Positions 25,209-34,890 are shown, counted from the stretch's first letter. The stretch: 64,000 nt of DNA from Paenibacillus xylanilyticus (GCF_009664365.1 NZ_CP044310.1:4157001-4221000); one strand, 5' to 3'. The notes: a model not told the origin generated them from the sequence alone. Translations and numbers: made by a program.

Positions 25209-26097
25209 GGGACAGTACCTCCGCTCTTTGCAATCTTGTATTATCAATCAGTCTCGTTTTGCCGAATTTCACAGCCAACGCAATCAGGATATCATCTCGT
25301 CCATGCACTTTTTCCTGATCAGCAAGCGGCACCAGACTTGGAAAAGCTTGAATCTCGGCATAATCAATAACAGCACGGGACGAACGCCCGATGTTCTCAC
25401 GCAGAATACGCCGTATATCTGCAGCAGTCATGTCAGCACTTGTATCCACTGCTTCTTGAGCTGCACGCAGCGCCTTGGACAGGACCAGAGCTTCCTGGCG
25501 ATCTTCAGCACTCAAATAGACATTACGTGAACTAAGTGCCAAGCCATCCTGCTCACGTACAATCGGACATGGAACAATCTCAACAGGCATGTTCAGATCA
25601 TTGACCATTTGCTGGATGACTGCGACTTGCTGTGCGTCTTTCATTCCGAAAAATGCTCGCTGTGGCTGCACGATGTTAAACAACTTCGATACCACTGTTG
25701 TTACTCCGTCAAAGTGTCCTGGACGGGAAGCCCCGCACAGCCGGTCAGTCAAACTCGACACGGATACTGTTGTTTGTGTCTGCTGTGGATACATCTCTTC
25801 AACCGAGGGAATAAATACGATATCCACTCCCTGCGCACGGGCCGTCTCCACATCCCTGGCTTCATCCCGAGGGTAGCTGTCAAAGTCTTCATTTGGCCCA
25901 AACTGAATCGGATTTACAAAAATACTTAATACGACAATATCACTTTGCTGTTTGGCGGCATGCATCAGGCTTGCATGACCATCATGAAGATAACCCATCG
26001 TAGGCACCAAACCTACAATAGACTCTCTGGATTGTACAGCTTGACGCTTCAAACCAATTTCCTGTCTAAGCTCTGTGATGGTCCGAATCACTTTCAT
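25201..26097 (-). CDS. panC: Pantothenate synthetase
   Basis: PanC joins pantoate and beta-alanine with ATP to make pantothenate. The 298-residue protein has the nucleotidyltransferase-type ATP sites: [17 protein letters not shown] (HxGH-like) near residue 33, then [16 protein letters not shown] and [11 protein letters not shown]. It overlaps panB by 4 nt (ATGA) and panD by 8 nt, so all three products of the pathway branch are translated in a coupled set. Length and motifs are standard for the family. Confidence 0.97.
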   Translation of the reverse strand: MKVIRTITELRQEIGLKRQAVQSRESIVGLVPTMGYLHDGHASLMHAAKQQSDIVVLSIFVNPIQFGPNEDFDSYPRDEARDVETARAQGVDIVFIPSVEEMYPQQTQTTVSVSSLTDRLCGASRPGHFDGVTTVVSKLFNIVQPQRAFFGMKDAQQVAVIQQMVNDLNMPVEIVPCPIVREQDGLALSSRNVYLSAEDRQEALVLSKALRAAQEAVDTSADMTAADIRRILRENIGRSSRAVIDYAEIQAFPSLVPLADQEKVHGRDDILIALAVKFGKTRLIDNTRLQRAEVLSHV

Positions 26098-26969
26098 GAG
26101 TTGCTCTCCACCTTTTCTTTGCGATGTCCATACAGCTGCTCTACAACGCCGTCTGCAGCAGTAAATACATGCTCCTCCGCAGGGAAGGAACGGTCTTTGA
26201 CTTCCTTGACATAAGCTCCAATACTATTACGAATCAGCGTACCCACATCGCCGTATGTTTTGACAAAGCGTTTCGGCATGTAAGGAGAGGCATACTGAAC
26301 CACATCATGGAATACCAAAACCTGACCGTCACATCCACGTCCTGCGCCTATACCAATTGTGGGAATGGACAGTTCCTCCGAAATAGCTCTGGCCACTTCT
26401 TCGGTAACGAGTTCAAGCACAATACCGAAGGCTCCCGCAGCTTCGAGTGCCTTCGCTTCATCCATTAGTCTTCTGGCATCTGCTGCATCCTTACCCTGGA
26501 TCCGATATCCCCCGATCTGATTCACCGATTGCGGTGTCAGTCCGATGTGTCCCAGAACCGGTACGCCGGCTTGCACTACAGCCTTAACGGTATCGGCGAT
26601 CTCCACGCCGCCTTCCATTTTGACTGCATGCGCATGACCTTCCTGCATCAAACGACGAACACCCTTCAGTGTTTCATCCACGCTGCCGTGATAGGTCATG
26701 AACGGCATATCCGCTACGATGAATGTACTTCCTGCACCCCTCACAACGGAGCGGGTATGATATACCATATCGTCTATCGTCACAGGCAGGGTGGAATCAT
26801 AACCCAGCACTACATTGCCGAGCGAATCCCCGACCAAAATCATGTCAATGCCTGCTTCTTCCGCAAGCAGAGCCGTGGGATAATCGTAAGCAGTAATCAT
26901 GCTGAGCGGCACGCCATCCTGCTTGTATTTTTTCATTTTCACAATATTCAATGCTTGTTTGTTAGCCAT
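26094..26969 (-). CDS. panB: 3-methyl-2-oxobutanoate hydroxymethyltransferase
   Basis: PanB transfers a hydroxymethyl group from methylenetetrahydrofolate to alpha-ketoisovalerate, giving ketopantoate. The 291-residue protein has the family blocks MITAYDYPTALLAEEAGID, LVGDSLGNVVLGYDST, IVADMPFMTYHGS and GIGAGRGCDGQVLV. GGAG lies before the ATG. It opens the panBCD operon. The terminator-like hairpin just upstream (27012-27041) could isolate it from the small frame at 27052 or attenuate it. The ketopantoate reductase gene (panE) is not in the window. Confidence 0.96.
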   Translation of the reverse strand: MANKQALNIVKMKKYKQDGVPLSMITAYDYPTALLAEEAGIDMILVGDSLGNVVLGYDSTLPVTIDDMVYHTRSVVRGAGSTFIVADMPFMTYHGSVDETLKGVRRLMQEGHAHAVKMEGGVEIADTVKAVVQAGVPVLGHIGLTPQSVNQIGGYRIQGKDAADARRLMDEAKALEAAGAFGIVLELVTEEVARAISEELSIPTIGIGAGRGCDGQVLVFHDVVQYASPYMPKRFVKTYGDVGTLIRNSIGAYVKEVKDRSFPAEEHVFTAADGVVEQLYGHRKEKVESNS

Positions 26970-27011
26970 TTTCTTTATGGCTCCTTTCTCCTTTTCAATT
27001 CAGAACGCAAC

Positions 27012-27041
27012 AAAAAAACCTTTTAGTTTTCCACTAAAAAG
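27012..27041 (-). terminator. Terminator or attenuator upstream of panB
   Basis: On the minus strand CTTTTTAGT and ACTAAAAGG arms around a GGAAA loop are followed by seven T. It lies 40 nt before panB and so could end the preceding transcript or regulate panBCD. Confidence 0.75.
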
Positions 27042-27051
27042 TCCCGAAAAG

Positions 27052-27276
27052 TCAAAAAAGAGTCACTTGCGATCGTCCCTTCTGTCTCGGTCCTCTTCGG
27101 CTCAGAGCAGAATCCAACAACTCACTTAACACATTTTCCATTTTGCTATGCATCTGTTCATGATCAAGCCAATCAGGCATACTGTTGCCGGAGTGCAATT
27201 CGGTCTGCAATAGCCGATATCGCCTCACGAACACAGTATACCAAAGATCAGCCCAAACTTCACGTGTTATGTTCAT
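27052..27276 (-). CDS. Small hypothetical protein between birA and panB
   Basis: This 74-residue frame reads like a real peptide, with REVWADLWYTVFVRRYRLLQ, MPDWLDHEQMHSKMENVL and SELLDSALSRRG, rich in aromatic and charged residues. The ATG is preceded only by A/T-rich sequence without a good ribosome site, and the gene lies 27 nt after birA on the same strand, so it could be translated by readthrough from it. A terminator-like hairpin follows. I recognise no domain. Without homologues it could still be a chance frame. Confidence 0.4.
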   Translation of the reverse strand: MNITREVWADLWYTVFVRRYRLLQTELHSGNSMPDWLDHEQMHSKMENVLSELLDSALSRRGPRQKGRSQVTLF

Positions 27277-27303
27277 TATTTTAGTGGAAATTCGACAATT
27301 TCC

Positions 27304-28281
27304 TTAATCGATCAAGGATATTTCTCCCGATACCACGGTTATGCGCTCGCCATCTCTCTTCTCTACAATCAAAGCCCCTGAAGGATCTAGTCCAATGGCT
27401 GTTCCTTCAATATCTCCCTGCGGGTTCGAAACCTTCACTTCCCGATGAATCGAGACGGATAGAGCTTCCCACAATGACGCGATTACACCGAAACCTTCCC
27501 TTTGATACAAAAGGTAAAGATGTTCCATCTCATTCAATATGGCAGCAGCCAACTTCGTTCGATCCACCTGCTGTCCGGTCTCGACTTTGATTGAAGTCGC
27601 TATGGACGTCAGATCCTCCGGATAATCCGTAAGATCAAAATTCACATCTACCCCAATACCTGCAATGCAGTATCGCAGTTCATGATCTTCTACTGCTGAC
27701 TCAAGCAGGATGCCACACATTTTGCGACCGTTAATCAGAAGATCATTCGGCCATTTGATGCCCGCATCGGCCCCCGTATGGGCCCTTACTGCTCGGCAGA
27801 CCGCTACCCCCGTCAGTAGTGTCAGCTGTGGCGTATTTCGAAGCGGCTGCTCGGGACGCAGCAGTATGCTCATCCAGATCCCTTTGCCAGGAGGTGAGAA
27901 CCATTTACGCCCGAATCTTCCCCGTCCACCTGTTTGTTCCTCGGCAAGAACTACCGCACCTTCTGCCTGACCCTGCTCGGCCATTTGCTGAACATCGCCT
28001 TGCGTAGATAAGGTTGAACTTAGGATGAGTGCTTTACGGCCAAAGACAGACGTTTGCAGAGCCAGTTGAAGGCCTGCTGCATCAATACTGTCAGGTCTCG
28101 TAAGAAGGCGGTACCCTTTGCGGGAGACAGCCTCAAATTCGTATCCGAGATCGCGCAGCTTGTTCACATGTTTCCAGACTGCTGTTCTGCTAATGGACAG
28201 GTTCCGGCTGATCTCTTCCCCTGATACAAATCGTCCATCTGCATTCATGAGCATATGTAACAGTTCTTCATGCTTGGTCAT
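27304..28281 (-). CDS. birA: Bifunctional biotin ligase and biotin operon repressor
   Basis: BirA attaches biotin to acyl-carboxylase subunits and, with biotinyl-AMP, represses the biotin genes. The 325-residue protein has an N-terminal winged helix (FVSGEEISRNLSISRTAVWKHV, residues 17-40), the ligase core with GGRGRFGRKWFSPPGKGIW (biotinyl-AMP loop) and IKWPNDLLINGRKMCGILLE, and a C-terminal SH3-like domain (IEGTAIGLDPSGALIVE). The regulatory helix-turn-helix marks it as the repressor type. It overlaps the end of cca by 14 nt. Confidence 0.95.
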   Translation of the reverse strand: MTKHEELLHMLMNADGRFVSGEEISRNLSISRTAVWKHVNKLRDLGYEFEAVSRKGYRLLTRPDSIDAAGLQLALQTSVFGRKALILSSTLSTQGDVQQMAEQGQAEGAVVLAEEQTGGRGRFGRKWFSPPGKGIWMSILLRPEQPLRNTPQLTLLTGVAVCRAVRAHTGADAGIKWPNDLLINGRKMCGILLESAVEDHELRYCIAGIGVDVNFDLTDYPEDLTSIATSIKVETGQQVDRTKLAAAILNEMEHLYLLYQREGFGVIASLWEALSVSIHREVKVSNPQGDIEGTAIGLDPSGALIVEKRDGERITVVSGEISLID

Positions 28282-29599
28282 CTGCAGCCACCCGTTTCAC
28301 TTCAGCGGTCAGCGCTTCATGCTGATTCGCTATATTTCCAATCGCTGTTTCACGTAACAAATGCTTCATCAACCGGCCCAGCCAAGGCCCGCCCTTGCGC
28401 TCGAGTAGTCCTAGAACATTTTCTCCGGTAATATGGAGTTCCTTCAGCTCATGAACCGGCATGGATCGACTCCACTCCGCTGCGTTAGCAAGAATTGCTT
28501 GGTATGAAGCCTCTGCTGAAGCGGATAGGAGATGGCCAGCGGGGAGTATACGTTGAATCTTGAGCCAATCCGCAGCGGCTTGACGTCCGCACGTCAGTTC
28601 AGCACTAATCCACTCCGCTCGCAATAACATTTGATCCTTATAGTTCTGCACAACCGTCTTCATTAACTCATCAAACTGTAAAACCCCGGTAATGCGCAAA
28701 CGATCATCGTTGGAAAACGTCCATTTGCGTAGTAAAGCGTCAGCTTCATCCTTCTTATATTGACCTGCAATCAGCAGGAGCGACCAGCGCAGTAAAGCAT
28801 CATGTTCTTTCAGTTCCCCGATTCGGAGTAGTAGATTCCTATTGAATCGGCTGCCTTGCACCGGAGCCTTGATATATTCCAGTATTTTACTGTGCAGCAG
28901 CAAATCCAAACCTCGCAGCGGATGAGGACCAGCCATCATCTTCACCATTTCGGTACGGACACGCTCCATGGCAATATGCTGCAGCAAGTCTCTCTGCCTC
29001 ATGAGACCCTTCCACGTGTTATAGGCAATGCTGAAGTCAAAAACCGAAGCAAACCGGACACACCGAAGTATGCGAAGCGCATCCTCGCCGAACCGCTCAC
29101 TCGCTGCGCCCACACATCTGACTCGTTCTTCACGAATATCCACTTGTCCACCAAAAGGATCAACGATTGTCCCTCTTCTATCCATGGCCAAGGCATTCAT
29201 CGTAAAATCGCGACGCTGCAAATCTTCTTTGATATCCTTGACGAACTGGACTTCAGACGGTCTTCGATTGTCTTTGTATTCCGATTCCGTACGGAAAGTT
29301 GTGACTTCGAAGTAATACCCCCCTGAACGTACAGTAACCGTCCCGTGCTGGAGTCCTGTCGGAATACAGTCTGCAAACAGTTCCATCACTTGTTCCGGAG
29401 ATGCCGAGGTTGTTATATCCATATCATCTACACTGCGACCCAGCAGTTCATCCCGAACACAGCCACCAACCCAAAAAGCATCATAGCCCTCTTCATTCAA
29501 CTTGAGCAGCACCTGTTCACTCTGCTCAGCCATCTCGAGATCAACCCTTGTCCATTGCACCAAACCAATCACCTCATTGCTTGCCTGTTGCTTGATCAT
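28268..29599 (-). CDS. cca: CCA tRNA nucleotidyltransferase
   Basis: Cca adds or repairs the 3' CCA of tRNA without a nucleic-acid template. The protein (up to 443 residues) has the nucleotidyltransferase motif VGGCVRDELLGRSVDDMDIT with the catalytic DxD, then RDFTMNALAMDRRG, EERVRCVGAASERFGEDALRILR and a helical C-terminus. The first ATG (29599) has no clear ribosome site; ATG 29533, after AAGGG, is an alternative that removes 22 residues. The order bshA-cca-birA matches Bacillus. Confidence 0.93.
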   Translation of the reverse strand: MIKQQASNEVIGLVQWTRVDLEMAEQSEQVLLKLNEEGYDAFWVGGCVRDELLGRSVDDMDITTSASPEQVMELFADCIPTGLQHGTVTVRSGGYYFEVTTFRTESEYKDNRRPSEVQFVKDIKEDLQRRDFTMNALAMDRRGTIVDPFGGQVDIREERVRCVGAASERFGEDALRILRCVRFASVFDFSIAYNTWKGLMRQRDLLQHIAMERVRTEMVKMMAGPHPLRGLDLLLHSKILEYIKAPVQGSRFNRNLLLRIGELKEHDALLRWSLLLIAGQYKKDEADALLRKWTFSNDDRLRITGVLQFDELMKTVVQNYKDQMLLRAEWISAELTCGRQAAADWLKIQRILPAGHLLSASAEASYQAILANAAEWSRSMPVHELKELHITGENVLGLLERKGGPWLGRLMKHLLRETAIGNIANQHEALTAEVKRVAADDQA

Positions 29600-29633
29600 T
29601 CTGTATCGCTGCTTCTATCGAATCAATAGAAGT

Positions 29634-30794
29634 TCAACCGCAAACGGGTTTTAGATTGGGAACTTCTCGTCCCAGTACGCGATAGTATATTTGTTCATAT
29701 TCATGACGGATGGCATCATTGCAAAAATCATGATGTGCCCTATGAAGACAGGCTTCTCTGAAATCTGCTGCCAGTCGATCGTCGGTCAACAAGCGAATGG
29801 CGTTCTCAGCCATGGACTGTGTATCGCCGATCGGTGATAAATACCCGGTTTTCCCGTGTAATACGAGTTCAGGAATTCCTCCTGCCTGTGATCCAACGGT
29901 CGGCACACCGCAGGCCATCGCTTCCAGGGCCACAAGTCCGAAGCTCTCTTTCTCCGAAGGAAGCATAAGGATATCTGCCATGGAAATGACTTGTGCAATG
30001 TCATCCTGTTTACCCAGGAAATGAACTTTGTCATTCAGGCCCAATTCATTAATTTTCCATTGAATTTTAGGCAAATCCGGTCCCTCTCCAACAAACAGCA
30101 ATTTGGCTGGAACCTGCTCCTGAACCTGACGGAAAACTTCAACAACGTCCTGTGTCCGCTTCACCGGGCGGAAGTTGGAGATATGCATCAATATTTTCTC
30201 GTTTGGAGCCGCAAAATCCCTGCGCAGACTTGCCGCATCCCGAGGATAATAAATTCGTTTATCAATAAAATTATATGTCAAATCAATGGGACGCTGAATG
30301 TCCAGAAGCTCAACCGTTTCTCGAATCAAATCCTGTGAAACCGCGGTTACCGCATCACTTTCGTTGATTGCAAGCCGAATGAGATCTTTCAGGGATTCAT
30401 CCTGTGCCAGTACGGTAATGTCTGTACCATGCAGAGTCGTGACAACCTTTAGATCGTCGCCCACCATCTGTTTGGCCAGGAAAGCACATACTGCGTGCGG
30501 AACTGCATAATGCACATGCAGCAAATCAAGCTGCTGGGCTTTGGCCACTTGAGCCATCTTGGTTGCCAAGGACAGGTCGTATGGTGGATAGCGAAATACA
30601 TAATAATCGTTCACTTCAACTTCATGGTAAAAAATATTTTTCTGAAAAGTACCCAGTCGGAACGGAATACTATTCGCAATAAAATGAACCTGGTGACCCT
30701 GTTCGGCAAGCAATTTGCCGAGCTCCGTTGCGACAACGCCAGACCCTCCGAGGGACGGATAACAGGTGATACCAATCTTTAGCTTTTGATCCAT
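29634..30794 (-). CDS. bshA: N-acetyl-alpha-D-glucosaminyl L-malate synthase
   Basis: BshA joins UDP-N-acetylglucosamine and L-malate, the first step of bacillithiol synthesis. The 386-residue GT4-type glycosyltransferase has the GITCYPSLGGSGVVATELG start, LLHVHYAVPHAVCAFL, and the C-terminal nucleotide-sugar blocks HISNFRPVKRTQDVVEVF, FVGEGPDLPKI and PSEKESFGLVALEAMACG. AAAGGAG lies before the ATG. bshB1 is immediately upstream on the same strand, so two bacillithiol steps are linked. bshC is not in the window. Confidence 0.94.
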   Translation of the reverse strand: MDQKLKIGITCYPSLGGSGVVATELGKLLAEQGHQVHFIANSIPFRLGTFQKNIFYHEVEVNDYYVFRYPPYDLSLATKMAQVAKAQQLDLLHVHYAVPHAVCAFLAKQMVGDDLKVVTTLHGTDITVLAQDESLKDLIRLAINESDAVTAVSQDLIRETVELLDIQRPIDLTYNFIDKRIYYPRDAASLRRDFAAPNEKILMHISNFRPVKRTQDVVEVFRQVQEQVPAKLLFVGEGPDLPKIQWKINELGLNDKVHFLGKQDDIAQVISMADILMLPSEKESFGLVALEAMACGVPTVGSQAGGIPELVLHGKTGYLSPIGDTQSMAENAIRLLTDDRLAADFREACLHRAHHDFCNDAIRHEYEQIYYRVLGREVPNLKPVCG

Positions 30795-30889
30795 CCGGTG
30801 GACGCTCCTTTAATCTCCCGCGTGTGCGAGTTGATGTAATGCAACGGAAATTTTATTAATATTAGTCTAAGAGCTTGCACAGCAACGTA

Positions 30890-31588
30890 TTACCTAGCTG
30901 CTGTGCCAAACTGCCCAACGACATAAGGTGTAATACTCGCAAACCCTTCTGCGAAAGAAATCAAACTCCGCTGACCCAGCAGGGAGTCCCGAGCTCTTAC
31001 GCGTTCGATATACCCCTGATTCAACGGAGTAGACACCGTTCCTGCCCCTATTTCAAATTGGGAACGATAACTGAGCAGCGATTTTTCCTTTTGCTCATAG
31101 TGTTCCGTAATATCGACAATCAAATCCACCGGTCCCATATCGTTAATGAAGTAAAAATACAGCTCCTTCACTTGGGTGGCAGGCATGTCCGGCATATAAT
31201 TACGCAGCTTGGCATTGAATACCGCTTCCTGCACAAGCTTGCTGCACATGACATGATCCGGATGACGATCTTCCCAATAGGGTGCAAATACAATTTTCGG
31301 GGCATGCCTGCGAATCTCGGCCGTCACTGCCTGTATATGCTCAGGGGTTATGTATAAACCACGATCTGGCAAGCCCAAATTGGTTCGACACGAAAGACCG
31401 AGGACGCGGGAGGCTTCCTCCGCTTCCTCGGCTCTGCGCTCTACAGTCCCGTTGGACGACATTTCTGCTTTTGTCAGATCACACACGCCCACCTTCATTC
31501 CAGCTGCAGTATGTTTGGCGATTGTTCCCGCCATTCCAATCTCTGCATCGTCTGCGTGTGCACCGAAAATCAGAATATCAAGACTCAT
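30890..31588 (-). CDS. bshB1: Bacillithiol biosynthesis deacetylase
   Basis: BshB1 removes the acetyl group from N-acetylglucosaminyl-malate, the second bacillithiol step. The 232-residue protein belongs to the LmbE/PIG-L zinc deacetylases: the zinc motif AHADDAEIG lies at residues 9-17, and the third histidine is in DRHPDHVMC. The C-terminal [18 protein letters not shown] block is typical of this subgroup. Its ATG overlaps the mgsA stop (ATGA), and bshA follows after 95 nt, the same dapB-mgsA-bshB1-bshA order as in Bacillus. Confidence 0.94.
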   Translation of the reverse strand: MSLDILIFGAHADDAEIGMAGTIAKHTAAGMKVGVCDLTKAEMSSNGTVERRAEEAEEASRVLGLSCRTNLGLPDRGLYITPEHIQAVTAEIRRHAPKIVFAPYWEDRHPDHVMCSKLVQEAVFNAKLRNYMPDMPATQVKELYFYFINDMGPVDLIVDITEHYEQKEKSLLSYRSQFEIGAGTVSTPLNQGYIERVRARDSLLGQRSLISFAEGFASITPYVVGQFGTAAR

Positions 31589-32025
31589 TCGGAATCACCT
31601 GTTGTGACTCCAGCTTCTGGTTTATATTTATGCACAAGCTCTCTCCATGCAAAATCGCCGCGATCCAATGCCTTAACCAGAATTTCAGCCGTTGCAATGT
31701 TGGTTGCGAGCGGAATGCCCTGTACATCACACAAACGTAGCAATGCATTAATATCCGGTTCGTGTGGCTGAGCCATCAGCGGATCACGCAGGAAAATAAT
31801 CAGATCCATCTCATTCTGCGCTACCAAAGCACCAATCTGCTGGTCTCCTCCAAGCGGACCTGATTCAAACCGGTGAATCTTCAAGGAAGTCCCTTCCATA
31901 ATACGAAGTCCAGTGGTGCCTGTCGAATACAATTGGTGATCTGTAAACACCGGTTCATAAGCTGTAACAAAGTTTACCATCTCTTCTTTTTTGCGATCAT
32001 GGGCAATAAATGCAATTTTCAACAT
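31585..32025 (-). CDS. mgsA: Methylglyoxal synthase
   Basis: MgsA converts dihydroxyacetone phosphate to methylglyoxal and phosphate, a bypass used when sugar phosphates accumulate. The 146-residue protein has the phosphate-binding [11 protein letters not shown], the [13 protein letters not shown] block with the catalytic aspartate and the [19 protein letters not shown] segment. AAAGGAG lies 7 nt before the ATG. The gene overlaps bshB1 by 4 nt. Bacillithiol is part of methylglyoxal detoxification in Bacillota, which may explain their linkage. Confidence 0.96.
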   Translation of the reverse strand: MLKIAFIAHDRKKEEMVNFVTAYEPVFTDHQLYSTGTTGLRIMEGTSLKIHRFESGPLGGDQQIGALVAQNEMDLIIFLRDPLMAQPHEPDINALLRLCDVQGIPLATNIATAEILVKALDRGDFAWRELVHKYKPEAGVTTGDSE

Positions 32026-32036
32026 GACAATCTCCT

Positions 32037-32840
32037 TTAGTCGATAAAGTGATCAAATCCATAGATGAGTCCTGTATATTCCATAACCTTCTGTACACCG
32101 ATTTTTACACCGGGCATGTAACCTGCACGTTCGTATGAATCATGACGAATTTTGAGCGTTTGGCCAAAATCGCCAAATACCACTTCCTGCTGAGCAAATA
32201 CGCCTGGTAAACGAACACTGTGAATCCGGAAGCCGTTATAATAGCCTCCGCGGGAGCCTTCAATGGTTTCCTCTTCATTAGGGTTGCCCTGACGGATTTC
32301 CTCACGGTTGGCTGCAATCAGCTCAGCCGTTTTAATTGCTGTTCCTGAAGGCGCATCCAGTTTTTGATCCCCATGGTACTCAATGATTTCAACGTTAGGC
32401 ATATGTTTGGCCGCTTGTGCTGCGAATCTCATCATCAAAATGGCACCAATGGAGAAGTTCGGGGCAATCAGACCTCCGATCCCTTTGTCCTGACACTGCT
32501 TGTCCAGTTGTTCAATCTGCTCCGTCGTGAAGCCGGTAACTCCCATAACGGGTCTGACTCCATAACGGATCGCAAGTTCTGTATGAGCAAAAGCATATTG
32601 AGGTATTGTAAAATCAACCATGACCTGCGGTTTCGTCTCTGCAAAAGCCATTTCGATATCGTCGGTTACAAGCACTCCGCATTCCGGAAGACCGACCAGG
32701 GTTCCGGCATCAATACCTGCGCCGGAGCGGTTAACCGCGGCAGCAAGCTCCAGTTCCGGGTCTTGAAGAACCAGCTTCACCACTTCCCGGCCCATTCGGC
32801 CAGCCGCTCCGATTACGGCAACTCTTATTACTTCACTCAT
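32037..32840 (-). CDS. dapB: 4-hydroxy-tetrahydrodipicolinate reductase
   Basis: DapB reduces hydroxy-tetrahydrodipicolinate with NAD(P)H toward lysine and diaminopimelate for the cell wall. The 267-residue protein has the Rossmann motif [17 protein letters not shown] (residues 7-23), the [10 protein letters not shown] block, and the substrate site [26 protein letters not shown] lies before the ATG. It is followed by mgsA after 11 nt. No lysine riboswitch is visible upstream; a hairpin at 32881 lies in that gap instead. Confidence 0.96.
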   Translation of the reverse strand: MSEVIRVAVIGAAGRMGREVVKLVLQDPELELAAAVNRSGAGIDAGTLVGLPECGVLVTDDIEMAFAETKPQVMVDFTIPQYAFAHTELAIRYGVRPVMGVTGFTTEQIEQLDKQCQDKGIGGLIAPNFSIGAILMMRFAAQAAKHMPNVEIIEYHGDQKLDAPSGTAIKTAELIAANREEIRQGNPNEEETIEGSRGGYYNGFRIHSVRLPGVFAQQEVVFGDFGQTLKIRHDSYERAGYMPGVKIGVQKVMEYTGLIYGFDHFID

Positions 32841-32880
32841 CTTGGCTGCATCTCCTCACTGTATGTTGGTTCAGTCACTA

Positions 32881-32924
32881 GAAAATTCATTTCGTCAGCT
32901 TTCGCTTCAGATGAAATGAATTTC
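32881..32924 (-). other. GNRA-capped hairpin between TPR gene and dapB
   Basis: On the minus strand AAATTCATTTC and GAAATGAATTT pair over about 12 bp. Above an internal loop lies AGC-GAAA-GCT, a stem closed by a GAAA tetraloop. No T run follows, so this is not a standard terminator. It may be a processing or stability element in the dapB message. Confidence 0.55.
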
Positions 32925-33449
32925 TTATTGAATAGAATTCTTACGCTGCTTGATTTGTTGGTCCATTTGATGCAATTGTGCGTTCTGCGGATCCAGCGAT
33001 ATCGCATCACGAATAGCCTTGATTGCACGATCAAATTCATTCAAATCGCTATAGGCCAGTGCAAGCATCACATGCGCTTCGACAGACAGCGGATCAAGCT
33101 TAACCGCTTCATTCAGCAGAGCAGCAGCCGAAACATAACGTTCGTGTGAGCCGCTGCCTGCCTGTTCCAGCAGAGCCTTCGCCTGTGTACTTAGCTGTTT
33201 GGCTTCCAATGTCTGCAGATGCAGAACATATTCTTCAGTGCCACTGGACAGCTCAGCTGCCTTGCGGGCATGTTCCAGTGCCGGACCAAGGTGCTGGCTG
33301 CGGGCATGTGTAATGGAACAGCGGTAGTGAAGCTCCGCATGTTCCGGGTAAGCAAGAATAGCCGATTCAAACCAACGGATCGCTTGCTCAAAATCATTTT
33401 GCAAAATACAGCGGTAAGCCTGCTGCATATAATCTTCCGGCTTCATCAT
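32925..33449 (-). CDS. Tetratricopeptide-repeat protein
   Basis: This protein of about 174 residues is built from helix-pair repeats: AYRCILQNDFEQAIRWFESA, HYRCSITHARSQHLGPALEH, YVSAAALLNEAVKLDPLS and MLALAYSDLNEFDRAIKAIR. Repeat units cover nearly the whole chain, so a protein-binding scaffold is likely. A double ATG follows GGGAGGGACAGC. The gene lies between the MazG-like gene and dapB, where Bacillus has no such gene. No partner can be named. Confidence 0.7.
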   Translation of the reverse strand: MMKPEDYMQQAYRCILQNDFEQAIRWFESAILAYPEHAELHYRCSITHARSQHLGPALEHARKAAELSSGTEEYVLHLQTLEAKQLSTQAKALLEQAGSGSHERYVSAAALLNEAVKLDPLSVEAHVMLALAYSDLNEFDRAIKAIRDAISLDPQNAQLHQMDQQIKQRKNSIQ

Positions 33450-33500
33450 CCAAGCTGTCCCTCCCCAATCGGGTGATGGTACAGCATATGTAATCTACGC

Positions 33501-33830
33501 CTAATCGGTGTTTTTTGGAGTCCACCGATTTGCATCGCGTGTATTAAATTTATGCATGACTTTGTCGTGTGCCTGCGCCAGGTCAATCCCGAGCGAGTTG
33601 GCAAAACAAATCGTGATAAACAAAATATCCCCAAGCTCCAGCTCAATGGAATTGTCTGCTTCAGAAGCCTTCTTCGGCTTTTCACCGAACTCGTGATTGA
33701 CTTCCCGAGCTAGCTCTCCCACCTCTTCCGACATACGCGCCAGCATGGCCAGCGGACTGAAGTAGCCTTCTTTGAACTGGGAAATGTAGAGGTCAACCTC
33801 GCGCTGCATTTCTGCGATGCTTTTCTCCAT
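33501..33830 (-). CDS. ypjD: MazG-like nucleotide pyrophosphohydrolase
   Basis: This 109-residue protein resembles YpjD, a single-domain MazG-type NTP pyrophosphohydrolase. The acidic Mg2+ site shows LARMSEEVGELAREVNHEFG (EExxE) and ELELGDILFITICFANSLGI (ExxD). It would remove non-canonical nucleoside triphosphates or regulate nucleotide levels; the actual substrate is unknown. It is divergent from ypjC and lies upstream of the second TPR gene and dapB, as in the Bacillus ypjD-dapB order. Confidence 0.85.
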   Translation of the reverse strand: MEKSIAEMQREVDLYISQFKEGYFSPLAMLARMSEEVGELAREVNHEFGEKPKKASEADNSIELELGDILFITICFANSLGIDLAQAHDKVMHKFNTRDANRWTPKNTD

Positions 33831-34000
33831 GAGAACGGATTCTCCTTTTGAAATTGTGTCGTATTTGTTCCTAATATATCAGTTATTTAGTTTGACTTCC
33901 ACCATCCTAAGGCACAAATCATTTTTAAAGAATCAATAAATAGGTATACTAAGATGGCAAGTATTGCTTCATCATTAATTTACATATGGAGAGGGATCTA

Positions 34001-34870
34001 ATGAGCACTGCCAAAACTTGGATTCAAATCAAACTGGTTCTCCCTATTCTGCTAGGTACTGCATTGTATGCTTTTGGACTGCTGTACTTCATTATCCCGA
34101 ATCAACTAATGGAGGGCGGCGTCACCGGGGTTACCGTACTGCTCAATTATGCGTTTGGCCTCTCTCCGTCTCTAACGACCCTTGTTATCAACGTCCCGTT
34201 ATTTCTGATCGGGCTCAAGATATTGGGCGGCAGGCAGATGGTCTATACAGGGGTGGGTATTGGTGCCCTTACGGCGTTTCTGTGGTTGTTTGAGAAAATG
34301 ATTCACTCGGGATGGATTGAGCCTCTGCACACGGAGAATGATCTCCTGCTGGCAGCTCTGTATGCAGGTGTCACTCTCGGGGCTGGTTTGGGTATCGTAT
34401 TCCGCTCAGGCGGTACGACAGGTGGTTCAGATATCATTGCACGGATTCTCAATCGAAAATATGGATGGAGCATGGGCCGAATTTTGCTCGGTATCGATTT
34501 TATTATTATCGGCATTTCACTAATCTACATTCCAAAAGAAAAAATACTCTATACGCTGGTTGCTGTCTTTATCGCTTCCAAGGTCATTGACTTCATTCAG
34601 GAAGGGGCTTATTCGGCTCGGGCATTCATGATTATTAGTGACCACGCTCCCGAAATTGCCGACCTGATTACCCGGGAAATGGACCGCGGTGTAACTCTGA
34701 TTCCAGCCATTGGCGCCTACTCCAAACAAGCCAAACATGTTGCTTACTGCGTTATTTCACGTCAGGAATTCAGGCGACTGCAAACCATTGTCAGATCTGT
34801 TGATCCCCGTGCCTTTGTTATCATCAGCGATGTTCATGACGTCCATGGAGAAGGCTTCAAGGAATCCTAA
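34001..34870 (+). CDS. ypjC: YitT-family membrane protein (YpjC-like)
   Basis: This protein of about 289 residues has five to six membrane segments in the first two thirds (LVLPILLGTALYAFGLLYFI, GVTVLLNYAFGLSPSLTTLV, AALYAGVTLGAGLGIVFRSGG, FIIIGISLIYIPKEKILYTL). A C-terminal soluble DUF2179 domain follows (ARAFMIISDHAPEIADLITR, GVTLIPAIGAYSKQAKHVAY). YitT-family members are widespread in Bacillota, with no firm function. ATG 34001 is chosen because GGAGAGGG is 6 nt before it; the ATG at 33986 lies upstream of that site. It is the only plus-strand gene between 9.2 and 63 kb. Confidence 0.85.
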   Translation: MSTAKTWIQIKLVLPILLGTALYAFGLLYFIIPNQLMEGGVTGVTVLLNYAFGLSPSLTTLVINVPLFLIGLKILGGRQMVYTGVGIGALTAFLWLFEKMIHSGWIEPLHTENDLLLAALYAGVTLGAGLGIVFRSGGTTGGSDIIARILNRKYGWSMGRILLGIDFIIIGISLIYIPKEKILYTLVAVFIASKVIDFIQEGAYSARAFMIISDHAPEIADLITREMDRGVTLIPAIGAYSKQAKHVAYCVISRQEFRRLQTIVRSVDPRAFVIISDVHDVHGEGFKES

Positions 34871-34890
34871 AAACCAACTGAAATATATGC

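Noticed and set aside
32841..32924. Lysine riboswitch upstream of dapB
   Set aside because: The gap is far too short for that riboswitch and lacks its conserved blocks.
32364..33149. 261-codon plus-strand frame
   Set aside because: It is antisense to dapB and the TPR gene and crosses the hairpin at 32881.
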